Positions 36,426-46,179 of a stretch of 62,966 nucleotides of DNA are shown piece by piece (positions within the stretch are counted from its first letter, which is position 1; each line of letters begins with the position of its first letter). The stretch is from a virus. Position numbers and translations under genes: made by a program. Under the pieces are notes generated by a model that worked only from the letters and a program-made list of their open reading frames with translations, was not told where the DNA came from and did no database searches. The DNA lies in the IMG/VR virus record IMGVR_UViG_3300007511_000021, positions 1 through 62,966 of that record. One strand, given 5' to 3'.

Positions 36426-37088
36426 ATGGCGAGACTTTTTGTAACTCCTAGAGAAATCAATTTAATTAATGACCTCACTAAAGAAATAATAAAAGATGTC
36501 GTAGGGCAGAAAATTTATTATTACTCAATCTCAGAGGCAAAAACAAAAATTAATGAGCTTTATGATGAGTCACCTGAGAAGTTCTTTGAATCTCCCGTTG
36601 AAATTGAGTGCTTAGTTGACTATCAAGAGCCCACATTTACCACAAATAAATACGGAATTGAGAAAACACAAAATATCGAAGTCTTTATTCAATCAAAAGA
36701 TCTCTCAGATAAACAAATAGAAGTAGACGCAGGTGACTTTTTTACCTACGGATCTGTTATTTTTGAAATAACATCTGTGACAGTAACAAAAAATATCTTT
36801 GGTCAGATTGAGCACAACGACGGAATTAAACTAATTGGTAAACAAAGCCGTAAACAGGTTTTCTTTACCAAAGTTTTGGGTCCAACAGATTCACAATACT
36901 CAGATCCTGATGCAGTACAAGATACATTTGTCCAGCAAAGAGGATTTAAGACAAATCAGCTTGGTGAAACGGGTGATGTCAGAGAGTTACAAAAAAATGG
37001 TGTTCTTGATAAGCCGATATCTAAACCTAAGGAAGTTTCTAAAAAAGGTGAGCCTGGAAAAAGCGGTTCTTCTTTTTATGATGAATAA
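36426..37088 (+). CDS. gp14: Neck protein (gp14-like)
   Basis: 220 residues, GGAGAA upstream. Conserved gp14 landmarks include QVFFTKVLGPTDSQYSDPDA, VQDTFVQQRGF and TGDVREL. The C-terminal 30 residues are Lys/Pro/Gly-rich and probably flexible. Partner of the gp13-like protein in the head-tail joint. Lies 10 nt after it. Confidence 0.78.
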   Translation: MARLFVTPREINLINDLTKEIIKDVVGQKIYYYSISEAKTKINELYDESPEKFFESPVEIECLVDYQEPTFTTNKYGIEKTQNIEVFIQSKDLSDKQIEVDAGDFFTYGSVIFEITSVTVTKNIFGQIEHNDGIKLIGKQSRKQVFFTKVLGPTDSQYSDPDAVQDTFVQQRGFKTNQLGETGDVRELQKNGVLDKPISKPKEVSKKGEPGKSGSSFYDE

Positions 37089-37093
37089 ATAAA

Positions 37094-38305
37094 ATGACAA
37101 CTCGACAATCTATCAATGATCCATCAAAAAATCCAACTTCTAAGCAAGAACGATTACCCTCTGGTCTAGAAGGACAAAATATTCCTGATGACTTCTATCT
37201 TCCTCCATGCGGGCTGGAGGATATCGATAAAGCATTGTTTGATTTGTTTGACAAAGAAATACAGTTTTCAATTTCTCAAAAAAGTGAATCTCGGAAGGTG
37301 CCTGTTGTATTTGCTACGGGAGAAAGATTTGCGCTAATTAAAAGAAAGAAACCATTAAAAGATGAAAACGGCGCACTTATTTTACCTTTGATTTCAATAA
37401 GGCGAACATCAATTGAGCAATCTTCTTCTGTAGAAAAATTAGCTGACGTTGGAGATCTTGTTATAAAAAGAAGATTAAGTGCCAGAGATCCAGTTTATCA
37501 AAATTTAATTAATCGTCAAGATTTAAGGCACCAAGAAAATGTAAGATCATCTGATAATAATGCAACAAGCGCAGATCCAATATCATCAAAGCCAGGAACA
37601 GTCAACTCTAGAAGACTTCCAGTACAAACGGCGTCCGGCGGCCCAGTAATTTCTAACAATGCAGGATCTCATCATATTTATGAAGTAATTACAATTCCTT
37701 TCCCACATTTTATCGATGTATCATATGAAATTACATTCTGGACATCATATACGTCGCATATGAATCAAATGATTGAAAAGTTTGTAGGTTCGTATACAGG
37801 AACAAGAAATCAATTCAAAATTGAATCAGAAAAAGGGTATTGGTTTGTTGCCTACCCAGATGTTTCAGTTTCAAATCAAGATAATTTTGACGACTTTACT
37901 AATGATGAAAGAATCATAAGATATACCTTCAATATGAAAGTTCCCGGGTATATTGTTGCTTCTCAAAATCCAGGTAATATGAGCCCGTTTAGAAAATTTG
38001 TTTCTGCACCTGATATTCATTTTGATATGTTTACGTCCAATGCACCAATAGTTAATCATCCAAGAGGGCTTCCAGATCCCACAGGAGATCTAAATAAGTT
38101 TGTTCTTAGTGACGTAAATGAATTAAACGAGGCGGGAAACGTAGTTGAAAATGATCGATATGTATATCTGAAAGCACAAACAAAAGTTAGAAATCCTTTT
38201 ACTAAAGAGGATAAAATAGAATACTTAAAAGTACTAACTCGCAATCAACGTCAGGGTGAAACTGTAGTAAGTTCACGTATCATCACAAAGATCGATGAGC
38301 TTTAA
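37094..38305 (+). CDS. Tail completion / sheath terminator-like protein (gp15-like candidate)
   Basis: 403 residues, longer than T4 gp15 (272). Central region YEVITIPFPHFIDVSYEITF, WTSYTSHMNQMIEKFVGSYT and KGYWFVAYPDVSV is the conserved core of a protein that follows gp14 in T4-like phages and caps the tail. The N-terminal ~190 residues are polar and variable. Gene order 13-14-15-18-19 as in T4 supports gp15; a gp3-type tube terminator is the alternative. Confidence 0.6.
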   Translation: MTTRQSINDPSKNPTSKQERLPSGLEGQNIPDDFYLPPCGLEDIDKALFDLFDKEIQFSISQKSESRKVPVVFATGERFALIKRKKPLKDENGALILPLISIRRTSIEQSSSVEKLADVGDLVIKRRLSARDPVYQNLINRQDLRHQENVRSSDNNATSADPISSKPGTVNSRRLPVQTASGGPVISNNAGSHHIYEVITIPFPHFIDVSYEITFWTSYTSHMNQMIEKFVGSYTGTRNQFKIESEKGYWFVAYPDVSVSNQDNFDDFTNDERIIRYTFNMKVPGYIVASQNPGNMSPFRKFVSAPDIHFDMFTSNAPIVNHPRGLPDPTGDLNKFVLSDVNELNEAGNVVENDRYVYLKAQTKVRNPFTKEDKIEYLKVLTRNQRQGETVVSSRIITKIDEL

Positions 38306-38327
38306 TTAGACATTTGGGCTATTTTTG

Positions 38328-38335
38328 CATATTTA
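38328..38335 (+). promoter_or_regulatory. Putative late promoter box CATATTTA
   Basis: CATATTTA in a 67-nt gap, 37 nt before the first sheath gene; AGGAG follows in the leader. Confidence 0.6.
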
Positions 38336-38372
38336 TAAGTGACGTTAGTGAGTCCAGTAGGAGACTAATCAT

Positions 38373-41300
38373 ATGGCTGAGCAAACTTTTAGATCCCCCG
38401 GGTTTTTTGAACAAGAAGTTGACTTAACACAACGAGTTCAATCTCCCTTGGGAACACCCGCAGGTATTATAGGCACTTCTGATAAAGGCCCAGCCTTTGT
38501 ACCGGTATCTGTAGGGTCCTTCGCAGATTTTAAAACTAAATTTGGAGATCTTAATTCTAAGAAATTTGGTCCTTATGCGGTAAATGAATTTTTAAAACAC
38601 AGAGATGCAGTAACCTATGTAAGAGTTTTGGGTGCAGGAGCAAATGAAACAACTACAGATTTTAATACAACTTCAACACAGGGTTCTGTTAAAAATGCAG
38701 GTTTTAAAATAACGCCCGTAACTTCAAATGCACAACATTCAGTAGGGGCTGTCCATTTTCTCGCTGCAAAACATTATGTTTCTGCATCAGAAGCTTATGG
38801 ATATCCGGTCTTTACTCATAATGATTCATTTGGTGGAACAAAATTTGTTAATCTAGTTCGAGGCATTATTTTTACAACAAATGATACTCGAGTTGGCGTT
38901 TTAAGTGCATCACTTTATGCATCTGCATTTAATGCAGGTGATCGATTAGCACTTGAGGGTGGAGACAATATTGCTACACCGTATTCTGCAAGTAATGCTT
39001 CGGGAATGGGCGAAAAATTCAAGCTAATTATTTCCTCATCAGATACAGGTTTCGGAGGAGAAGCTCCTGATGCTGCTAATGGAATTCGTGTTTTAACCGC
39101 GTCTCTAAACCCAAGAGACAAAGATTACATTAGAAATATTCTTAACACGAATCCTGATAAGTTTTCACAAGAAAAACACTTGCTTTATGCAGCATTTGAT
39201 GTTGAGCCAGAAATTGCTGCAATGGCAATCGCAGACAAGTCTGTTGTAATGATGTCAGGATCATCGATTACTTCTCCAAATAATAATGGTGGAGAAAACT
39301 TCCTTACATCATTTGGTCGATTTGATACAAGATATACAACTCCAAGAACAACCAGCTTTATTTCACAACCTTTTGGTCGAACAGAATATGATTTATTCTA
39401 TTTTGAAACGCTAAGTGACGGCGCATATGGAACTGGAAAATACAAGATTTCTATAGCTAATGTCCGCGGATCTACAGATGAAAACAACCCGTACGGAACG
39501 TTTACAGTTCAAGTAAGAAGTTACGATGATAACGACAAGTCAAGAGAAGTTCTCGAAGAATTCCCAAATTGTGACTTAAATCCTAGCTCTGAAAACTTTA
39601 TCGGAAGAATGATCGGCGATAAAAAAGTTACATTTAACTTTGACGCTGAACAAGAATCAGAAAGAAAAGTTATTGTTTCCGGAAAATATGCCAACAAATC
39701 CAACATTATAAGAGTTGTTCTTTTAGATGATTTGGTAAGCAAAAGCGCCCCAAAAGAATCTCTTCCATTTGGATTTAGAGGAATACCTACACTTAAAACT
39801 AGTAATAACTTAGCAGATTCACTTCCTGGAACATCTACATCGACTGCACTTAAATCAACACGATCTAGGCTTGGAATTCATGCAGCACGCACGCTTCCAT
39901 CTAGTTCACAAGGTGGAAACTTAACGGGATCAATTGTTCCGCCTGTCCCACTTAGATTTAAAGTAACAAATGGTGCAGTAAAATCAGGAACTGCTCCCTT
40001 TGTTGGATTCCCAGGAGATCAAGAAACAGTTGATAATCGATTCTACTGGGGCGTTAAGACGACAATGATACCAGGTGATAGCTCAATTCAAGATTCCGGA
40101 ATTTCAAATGCTGCATTAAAATCAAATGCTTCATCTGAGGTCAACAAGGGGTTGATTGATCAAACTAAGTTTTTGGGCATTCAAAAAATGGATGTTCTTG
40201 CAACTGGTTCGCAAATAATACCTGCAAAGGCTGGCGACTTCAAGACATTCAATAACAATAAGTTTACTTTAGCAAGGGTTGCATTATCACGCCGAGCTGG
40301 CGGAACTGCCACAGGAACCTATAATGATACAGAGATTACAGGCGCAATTGGCCCGTTTATGAGAGAGGCAGTCTATATAAGAGACGGACTAGTAAATCCG
40401 TCATCTTATACAATAAATGATAGCCAAACTGAGGGCGCAAATAGAATTACCTTTGCAACGATGCTAAATCAAACTTCTTCGCTTACATTTAATAAGTTTA
40501 CAGAGTATACAAAGTTTACAAACATATTTTATGGCGGATATGACGGTTTTAATATTTTAGATAAAAATGCTGCAAGAATGAATGACAAGTCTACATCTCT
40601 AGATACGTCTGGCGGAGCTAATATATCGTTTACATCACCGGGTATGTCATCTAATATGGCAGGAACAGGTAAAGATAATAATGCAGTAAGATCATATCGT
40701 GCAGCAATTGATATCATGACAGATCCGTATGCAGTCAATACAAACATCTTAGCAATTCCAGGAATTAGAGAGACATTTGTTACTGACCACGCGTTGGATA
40801 AAAACAAAGATTATGGAAAATCTATCTATCTAATGGATATGCCAGAGTACGATGGAGATGGAAACAGGCTCTATGATGACTCTACTGGAAAACCAAGCGT
40901 CACAAAAACAATTTCAGAGTTTGAAAGAAGAACACTTGATAATAATGCCGCGGCCGCCTACTTTCCAAACGTAGTTATTAGCGATGATAAAACAGGAGCA
41001 AATATCGAGGTGCCAGCCTCAGTTGCAGCTATAGCAGCGCTAGCCTATAATGATAAAATAGCTTATCCTTGGTTTGCTCCAGCTGGATTCAATAGAGGCG
41101 CTTTAGACTTTGTTCAAAATGTAGGGGTAAGACTAACAGCGGGCGACAGAGATTCGCTATATAGCGCAAGAATTAATCCAATTGCAACATTCCCACAGCA
41201 AGGGTATGTAATATTCGGACAAAAAACACTACAACAAGCCAAGTCGGCCCTTGATAGAGTCAACGTAAGAAGAATGCTCCTTGAGGTTAAGAGAATTGTT

Positions 41301-41567
41301 TCGCAAGTAGCTAATGGATTCGTATTTGAACAAAATACGCCCGCGCTACGATCAAAATTTGTTGCTCAAGTTACACCTTTGCTGGCCGTTGTCCAAGCGC
41401 AAAGTGGAATTGAACAATTTAAGGTTGTCATGGACGACTCTAATAATAGCCAAGAGGATATCGAGGCTAACAAGCTAAATGGTCGAATTGTAATTGTTCC
41501 GACTAGAAGCATTGAATTCATATCAATTGATTTCATTGTCACAAATGCGGGCGTAAGCTTTGCATAA
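38373..41567 (+). CDS. gp18: Tail sheath protein 1 (gp18-like)
   Basis: 1064 residues, far longer than T4 gp18 (659). N-terminus RSPGFFEQEVDLT and PLGTPAGIIGTSDKGPAFVP is typical sheath. The conserved C-terminal core follows: AYPWFAPAGFNRG, INPIATFP, GYVIFGQKTL, SALDRVNVRRML and IEFISIDFIVTNAGV. The extra ~400 residues lie between, likely surface domains. A contractile sheath subunit; a paralogue follows immediately with its own promoter box. Confidence 0.93.
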   Translation: MAEQTFRSPGFFEQEVDLTQRVQSPLGTPAGIIGTSDKGPAFVPVSVGSFADFKTKFGDLNSKKFGPYAVNEFLKHRDAVTYVRVLGAGANETTTDFNTTSTQGSVKNAGFKITPVTSNAQHSVGAVHFLAAKHYVSASEAYGYPVFTHNDSFGGTKFVNLVRGIIFTTNDTRVGVLSASLYASAFNAGDRLALEGGDNIATPYSASNASGMGEKFKLIISSSDTGFGGEAPDAANGIRVLTASLNPRDKDYIRNILNTNPDKFSQEKHLLYAAFDVEPEIAAMAIADKSVVMMSGSSITSPNNNGGENFLTSFGRFDTRYTTPRTTSFISQPFGRTEYDLFYFETLSDGAYGTGKYKISIANVRGSTDENNPYGTFTVQVRSYDDNDKSREVLEEFPNCDLNPSSENFIGRMIGDKKVTFNFDAEQESERKVIVSGKYANKSNIIRVVLLDDLVSKSAPKESLPFGFRGIPTLKTSNNLADSLPGTSTSTALKSTRSRLGIHAARTLPSSSQGGNLTGSIVPPVPLRFKVTNGAVKSGTAPFVGFPGDQETVDNRFYWGVKTTMIPGDSSIQDSGISNAALKSNASSEVNKGLIDQTKFLGIQKMDVLATGSQIIPAKAGDFKTFNNNKFTLARVALSRRAGGTATGTYNDTEITGAIGPFMREAVYIRDGLVNPSSYTINDSQTEGANRITFATMLNQTSSLTFNKFTEYTKFTNIFYGGYDGFNILDKNAARMNDKSTSLDTSGGANISFTSPGMSSNMAGTGKDNNAVRSYRAAIDIMTDPYAVNTNILAIPGIRETFVTDHALDKNKDYGKSIYLMDMPEYDGDGNRLYDDSTGKPSVTKTISEFERRTLDNNAAAAYFPNVVISDDKTGANIEVPASVAAIAALAYNDKIAYPWFAPAGFNRGALDFVQNVGVRLTAGDRDSLYSARINPIATFPQQGYVIFGQKTLQQAKSALDRVNVRRMLLEVKRIVSQVANGFVFEQNTPALRSKFVAQVTPLLAVVQAQSGIEQFKVVMDDSNNSQEDIEANKLNGRIVIVPTRSIEFISIDFIVTNAGVSFA

Positions 41568-41569
41568 GG

Positions 41570-41577
41570 TATATTTA
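41570..41577 (+). promoter_or_regulatory. Putative late promoter box TATATTTA
   Basis: TATATTTA 26 nt before the second sheath ATG and within 3 nt of the first sheath stop, so each sheath gene has its own box. Confidence 0.6.
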
Positions 41578-41603
41578 AGAATGATATCTTGGAGATTTAA
41601 GTA

Positions 41604-44600
41604 ATGGGTGAACGTACTTTTAAAAGCCCGGGAGTAAGAGCTTTTGAGATTGATAGATCAGGACCAACTCCTTCTGGGCCTACCGGTGTTCCAGCAGGTG
41701 TTATAGGAACCTCACAAGAGGGGCCAGCTTTTGTCCCGGTTACAGTATCAAACTTTTCCGAATTTGAAACAAAGTTTGGTTTTATAGATGGATCACAATT
41801 TGGTCCGTTAGCTGCTCAAGAATGGCTTAAGAATGCAGGAGCTTTGACATATGTTAGGGTTCTTGGAGCAGGTGATGGAAAAAGAAGATCAACATCTGAT
41901 GGAACTGTAACGCGAGCAGGATTTGTTGTCGGTGATCAACAACCTTTGGCAACACAATACCTCGGAGATAATCCGAGTGCCAACACAGGCGGCCCCGGAG
42001 GCCAGCTAGGTAGAACATATTTTCTAGGCTGTTATATGTCAGAATCTGCAGGGAGTACAATCTTGCAAGATTCAGGGATAGAAAGAGCGGCCGATACCGA
42101 TACTGTTCGAGGAGCATCATCAATACTTCGAGGAGTTCTAATGGCCGCCTCGGGCGTTGCTCTAAGATTATCTTCCTCGAACGGCGTTGTTAATAGCACG
42201 ACCCCCGCCTCGTCAGATGATTCTTCAACAGTCAGAGGATTTCTTACGGGTACTGTTAACTTTGTTAATACATCTCCAAAATTCACTATGCTTCTTCCGG
42301 GTCACAAAGGAAGTGATTATCCAAGAGTTCTAACTGCGTCTTTTGACCCTACAGATAAAGATTATTTTGCTAATACATTCAATAAGGACCCGCAAAAGAT
42401 TCAAGATCATGGCTACGTTCTCTATACGCACTACGATGTTTATCCTAGCTTTGCTGTAGTAACAGGATCAGGAATCACAGCTAAGGGTAGATCTATGATC
42501 AATAGCGCAGTTTCACCCGCAGGCCTCTATTCAGGAAGTGCAGATGTCGCATTCTTGCTCACGGGTGCCTTAGGAAGAGATGCAGGCGCAACAGCCACAC
42601 CTAATTTTGAAAACTTTAGAGAAAGATTTAGAGCAGCAAGAACACCATTTATTGTATCACAAAAATTTGGTGGATCTGCAAAAGATCTATTTAGAGTTCA
42701 TATGCTTAGCGACGGAGTTCTTAAAGGAAAATCGTCAGATTCAGTAGGGTCTAATACAAAGTATAAGCTTTCAATTGAAAACGTCGCTAAGTCATCAGAT
42801 GCTTTGAATAAATACGGAACATTCGATCTTGTCCTTAGAGACTTCTATGATAATGATGAAAATGTATTTGTATATGAGTCGCATAGAGGTCTTACCTTAG
42901 ATCCTACATCGACAAATTATATTGCAAGAAGAATCGGCGATTTAAACACGTATTACGACTTTGATCAAGCAGCAGGATCGCAAAAACTTGTTGTAGAAGG
43001 AAAATATCCCAATGTTTCAAGTAGAATTCGAGTTGAAGTATCGTCCGATGTAGATGAAGACGAGATAGATGATGAAGCACTTCCCGTTGGATTTAGAGGC
43101 TTAGATCACCTTCTAACCTCAGGTTCTAATGCATTAGCAGCACCACCCGATTCATCAGGTGGTGCACATCAAATTCAAAAAAATCCATCGCTTGTTCTAA
43201 AATCAGCTGTCCAACCCCCGGTGCCTTTAAGAGAAAATATTGCAATGGGTCTTGCTCCCAAGAAGATTCCAAACAAATCTCTTTATTGGGGTGTTCAATT
43301 TGAAAAGAAAATACTTTTAAATGAGCCAAATAAAAGCTCAGTTATTGATCCCACTATTGCCAGCTTTACAAAATTCTTTCCAGATTTTGCAGTTTCAAAT
43401 CTTAATGTTATGACTGGATCAAATGCTGGAGAAGCAGATTCTAGTGGGTTTGTATTAGATTGTGATAAGTTTAACAACAATGGCTTTACACTTGAAAATG
43501 TTAGAGTTGCAACTGGTTCGAACGGCTTAGCAACAACGGTAGATAGTTATCTTGTTAATAGCTGGTCCTACGTAAGAGATGGTGATATCTCAATTAGCGA
43601 TGCAAATAAAACAAGAGCATTCAATGTGTCAGATACAGCAAGCCCAGCTGTTAGAAGACTTGCTAAATTCACAATGCCATTCCAGCAAGGATTTGATGGA
43701 TCTAATATATTTGATAAAAATGCTGCAAGCCTATCTAATCTCTCTGCTAAGGGAGAAATGGATGACTCTAATAGAGGATTAACAGCAGGAAATACTGTTG
43801 CGGCATTTAAAAAAGCGCTAGACGTTATGGGAGAAAAAGCAGATGTTAATATCCAGCTTCTAGCTCTTCCCGGAATGAGAGTTTCAACTATAACTGATGA
43901 TGCAATTTCAACTGTTGAAAATAGATTTGATGCACTATACTTGATGGACATTGAAGAAAGAGATACAGTAAACTCTGTAGTTACATCTTCTATTCAAAAC
44001 GTAAGTGTAACAAATACAGTTTCGTCATTTAATGATAGATCTTTAGACAGTTCATTTGCTGCAGCATACTTCCCAGACTTGAACGTAGATGTTCAGGTTA
44101 AAACACTAAATACAGCAACAAAAACAGTCGTTGCCAATACTGCGACTGTTCAAGTACCGCCTTCGGTTTCTGTTCTCGGAGCATTTGCATTTAATGATGC
44201 TGTAGCATTCCCGTGGTTTGCTCCTGCGGGCTTTGCAAGAGGCTCTATGGGTGCACAATCAATTGCAGTAAGATTGAATGAAGATAATATCGATGATCTA
44301 AACGACAAGAGCATTAATCCAATTATTAGCTTCCCAAATAGTCAAGGCCCGGTCATATTCGGACAAAGAACATTGCAATCAGCAGCATCTGCTTTAGACC
44401 GCGTAAATGTTAGACGACTCTTGATTGACTTGAGAAGATCTGTAAAACAAGTCGCCCAACAATTAATTTTTGAACCAAACAGAGAATCAACATTGCAAAG
44501 ATTTACTGCACTCGTCACTCCGATCATGAAGCGCGTCCAGCAAAATCAGGGCATCGATCGATTCCGTGTTATTATTGATTCTAGCACTACAACACAAGTA

Positions 44601-44711
44601 GATATCGAAAATAATACAGTTAGAGGCAAAATCTTTTTACAGCCTACACGAACAGCAGAGTTTATTTCTCTAGATTTTGTTGTAACAAATTCAGGAGTAG
44701 AAGGACTTTGA
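41604..44711 (+). CDS. gp18: Tail sheath protein 2 (gp18-like paralogue)
   Basis: 1035 residues. N-terminus RTFKSPGVRAFEID and PAGVIGTSQEGPAFVPVTV and C-terminal core FPWFAPAGFARG, GPVIFGQRTL, SALDRVNVRRLL and EFISLDFVVTNSGV parallel the first sheath gene; the middle is diverged. Both copies keep the catalytically irrelevant but structurally essential end strands that link subunits, so both look functional. Mixed sheath, or one copy for a special ring such as the first or last, are possible. Confidence 0.93.
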   Translation: MGERTFKSPGVRAFEIDRSGPTPSGPTGVPAGVIGTSQEGPAFVPVTVSNFSEFETKFGFIDGSQFGPLAAQEWLKNAGALTYVRVLGAGDGKRRSTSDGTVTRAGFVVGDQQPLATQYLGDNPSANTGGPGGQLGRTYFLGCYMSESAGSTILQDSGIERAADTDTVRGASSILRGVLMAASGVALRLSSSNGVVNSTTPASSDDSSTVRGFLTGTVNFVNTSPKFTMLLPGHKGSDYPRVLTASFDPTDKDYFANTFNKDPQKIQDHGYVLYTHYDVYPSFAVVTGSGITAKGRSMINSAVSPAGLYSGSADVAFLLTGALGRDAGATATPNFENFRERFRAARTPFIVSQKFGGSAKDLFRVHMLSDGVLKGKSSDSVGSNTKYKLSIENVAKSSDALNKYGTFDLVLRDFYDNDENVFVYESHRGLTLDPTSTNYIARRIGDLNTYYDFDQAAGSQKLVVEGKYPNVSSRIRVEVSSDVDEDEIDDEALPVGFRGLDHLLTSGSNALAAPPDSSGGAHQIQKNPSLVLKSAVQPPVPLRENIAMGLAPKKIPNKSLYWGVQFEKKILLNEPNKSSVIDPTIASFTKFFPDFAVSNLNVMTGSNAGEADSSGFVLDCDKFNNNGFTLENVRVATGSNGLATTVDSYLVNSWSYVRDGDISISDANKTRAFNVSDTASPAVRRLAKFTMPFQQGFDGSNIFDKNAASLSNLSAKGEMDDSNRGLTAGNTVAAFKKALDVMGEKADVNIQLLALPGMRVSTITDDAISTVENRFDALYLMDIEERDTVNSVVTSSIQNVSVTNTVSSFNDRSLDSSFAAAYFPDLNVDVQVKTLNTATKTVVANTATVQVPPSVSVLGAFAFNDAVAFPWFAPAGFARGSMGAQSIAVRLNEDNIDDLNDKSINPIISFPNSQGPVIFGQRTLQSAASALDRVNVRRLLIDLRRSVKQVAQQLIFEPNRESTLQRFTALVTPIMKRVQQNQGIDRFRVIIDSSTTTQVDIENNTVRGKIFLQPTRTAEFISLDFVVTNSGVEGL

Positions 44712-44732
44712 TGGACGTTTTTGTCGCAACTC

Positions 44733-44740
44733 CATATTTA
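44733..44740 (+). promoter_or_regulatory. Putative late promoter box CATATTTA
   Basis: CATATTTA in the 53-nt gap after sheath 2, 24 nt before the tube ATG; TTAGGAG follows. Confidence 0.6.
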
Positions 44741-44764
44741 ATAACGTCTGATTAGGAGATCGTA

Positions 44765-45253
44765 ATGGCTGAAACTCTTTCCGTTTCTGAAATGCTTCCA
44801 AATAAGTTTGAACCGAAACGCAATTTTCGGTGGGTTTTTTCTATTGAAGGTATTGATGCCTTCTTAATGAAAGAGGCTGCACGCCCACAAATACAAACTC
44901 CAGACAAGGCTATTCCATTTATTAATCACACGCGCTATGTTGCAGGACGAACAACCTTTAGCACTCTTGGTGTAACACTTTATGATCCAATTGCACCATC
45001 GGGTGCACAACAAGTTATGGAGTGGATTCGCACGCATTTTGAATCAGTCTCAGGGCGATCTGGCTATGCTGACTTTTATAAACGTGATTGCCAAATTAAA
45101 ATGCTAGATCCAATCGGAACTGTTGTAGAATTGTGGGACATTAAAGGTGCATTTATTACAGATGCTAACTATGGAACTCTAAGCTATGACAGTGATGATC
45201 CATCAAATATTACACTCACGCTAAGATTTGACAATTGCGTTCTTCAATACTGA
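44765..45253 (+). CDS. gp19: Tail tube protein (gp19-like)
   Basis: 162 residues, as T4 gp19 (163). Landmarks: EPKRNFRWVFSIEGIDAFLM, then TPDKAIPFINHTRYVAGR and a final strand LTLRFDNCVLQY. Forms the hexameric inner tube. Gene order sheath-sheath-tube is T4-like. Confidence 0.93.
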   Translation: MAETLSVSEMLPNKFEPKRNFRWVFSIEGIDAFLMKEAARPQIQTPDKAIPFINHTRYVAGRTTFSTLGVTLYDPIAPSGAQQVMEWIRTHFESVSGRSGYADFYKRDCQIKMLDPIGTVVELWDIKGAFITDANYGTLSYDSDDPSNITLTLRFDNCVLQY

Positions 45254-45330
45254 TCTTTCTTAAATAATTTGTCAATTTAGAGTTTAACAGTTTTTGTGCC
45301 TGTAATACAATTACAGCGTAGGGAGACTTT

Positions 45331-46179
45331 ATGTCTAGAAATGAAATTTTTAATAAGGCTGGAGGCACACCGCCAGTTCCTTCAATGATGAAAGAAACAC
45401 AGTCACAACTTTCTCAAGAATTGGGATTTGATATTCCGGTCGAGACTGTTCCTTTGCCTTCTCTTGGGAAGGTTTATCCTGAGAATCATCCACTTCATAT
45501 GTCACAAACTGTTGATATCAGAGCAATGACAGCCAGGGAAGAAGATATCCTTACGTCAAGAGCATTATTAAAAAACGGTAGTATGATTACACGCTTAATT
45601 GGATCTTGTCTGACTGATAAAAATATTGACCCGAATACACTTCTATCAGGTGATAGAAATGCAATTTTAACTGCTATTAGAATTACCGGATATGGGTCTG
45701 ACTATAATTCTAATATTACATGCCCATCTTGTGAAGTAGGACAAGTTCATATTTGCAATCTAACAGACTTGCCAATCAAGTCACTTGATATTGACCCAAT
45801 AGCACAAGGCCAGAATGAATTTGAAATGGTTTTGCCTATGACCGGTAAAAGAATAACTCTGAAGTTCACTACAGGCTATGATGAAAAAGAGTCACAAACA
45901 ATAGAAGAAAGAAAAAAGAAGCAAGGTCTTGTGTCAGAATCTTCTGTTACAGATAACCTATTCAGGGCAATTCTTTCAATTGAAGGAAATTCTGATAGGA
46001 CGTTTATCAACAAGTTTGTTCGTAATATGCCTGCAAAAGATTCTTTAGCAGCAAGATCATATATAAAGCTTAATGAACCAACCGTAATGATGTCTTCACA
46101 TTTTACATGCAAGAATTGCGCGCACGAGGAGGTGCTTCCCCTTCCAATAGGGGCTACCTTTCTTTGGCCTGAATCCTGA
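45331..46179 (+). CDS. gp26-family (T4_baseplate) protein in tail-chaperone position
   Basis: 282 residues. Family landmarks: VPLPSLGKVYPENHPL, VDIRAMTAREEDIL, LLKNGSMITRLI, LLSGDRNAILTAIRITGYGS. Two Cys pairs, CPSC (with a following C) and CKNC, suggest a bound zinc. The family includes the T4 gp26 baseplate hub assembly protein. It lies between tube and tape measure, exactly where tail assembly chaperones are encoded in other tailed phages, and its last 29 nt overlap a +1-frame ORF with no start codon. The zero-frame ending TFLWPES matches the usual family ending. GGGAGA before the ATG. Confidence 0.8.
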   Translation: MSRNEIFNKAGGTPPVPSMMKETQSQLSQELGFDIPVETVPLPSLGKVYPENHPLHMSQTVDIRAMTAREEDILTSRALLKNGSMITRLIGSCLTDKNIDPNTLLSGDRNAILTAIRITGYGSDYNSNITCPSCEVGQVHICNLTDLPIKSLDIDPIAQGQNEFEMVLPMTGKRITLKFTTGYDEKESQTIEERKKKQGLVSESSVTDNLFRAILSIEGNSDRTFINKFVRNMPAKDSLAARSYIKLNEPTVMMSSHFTCKNCAHEEVLPLPIGATFLWPES

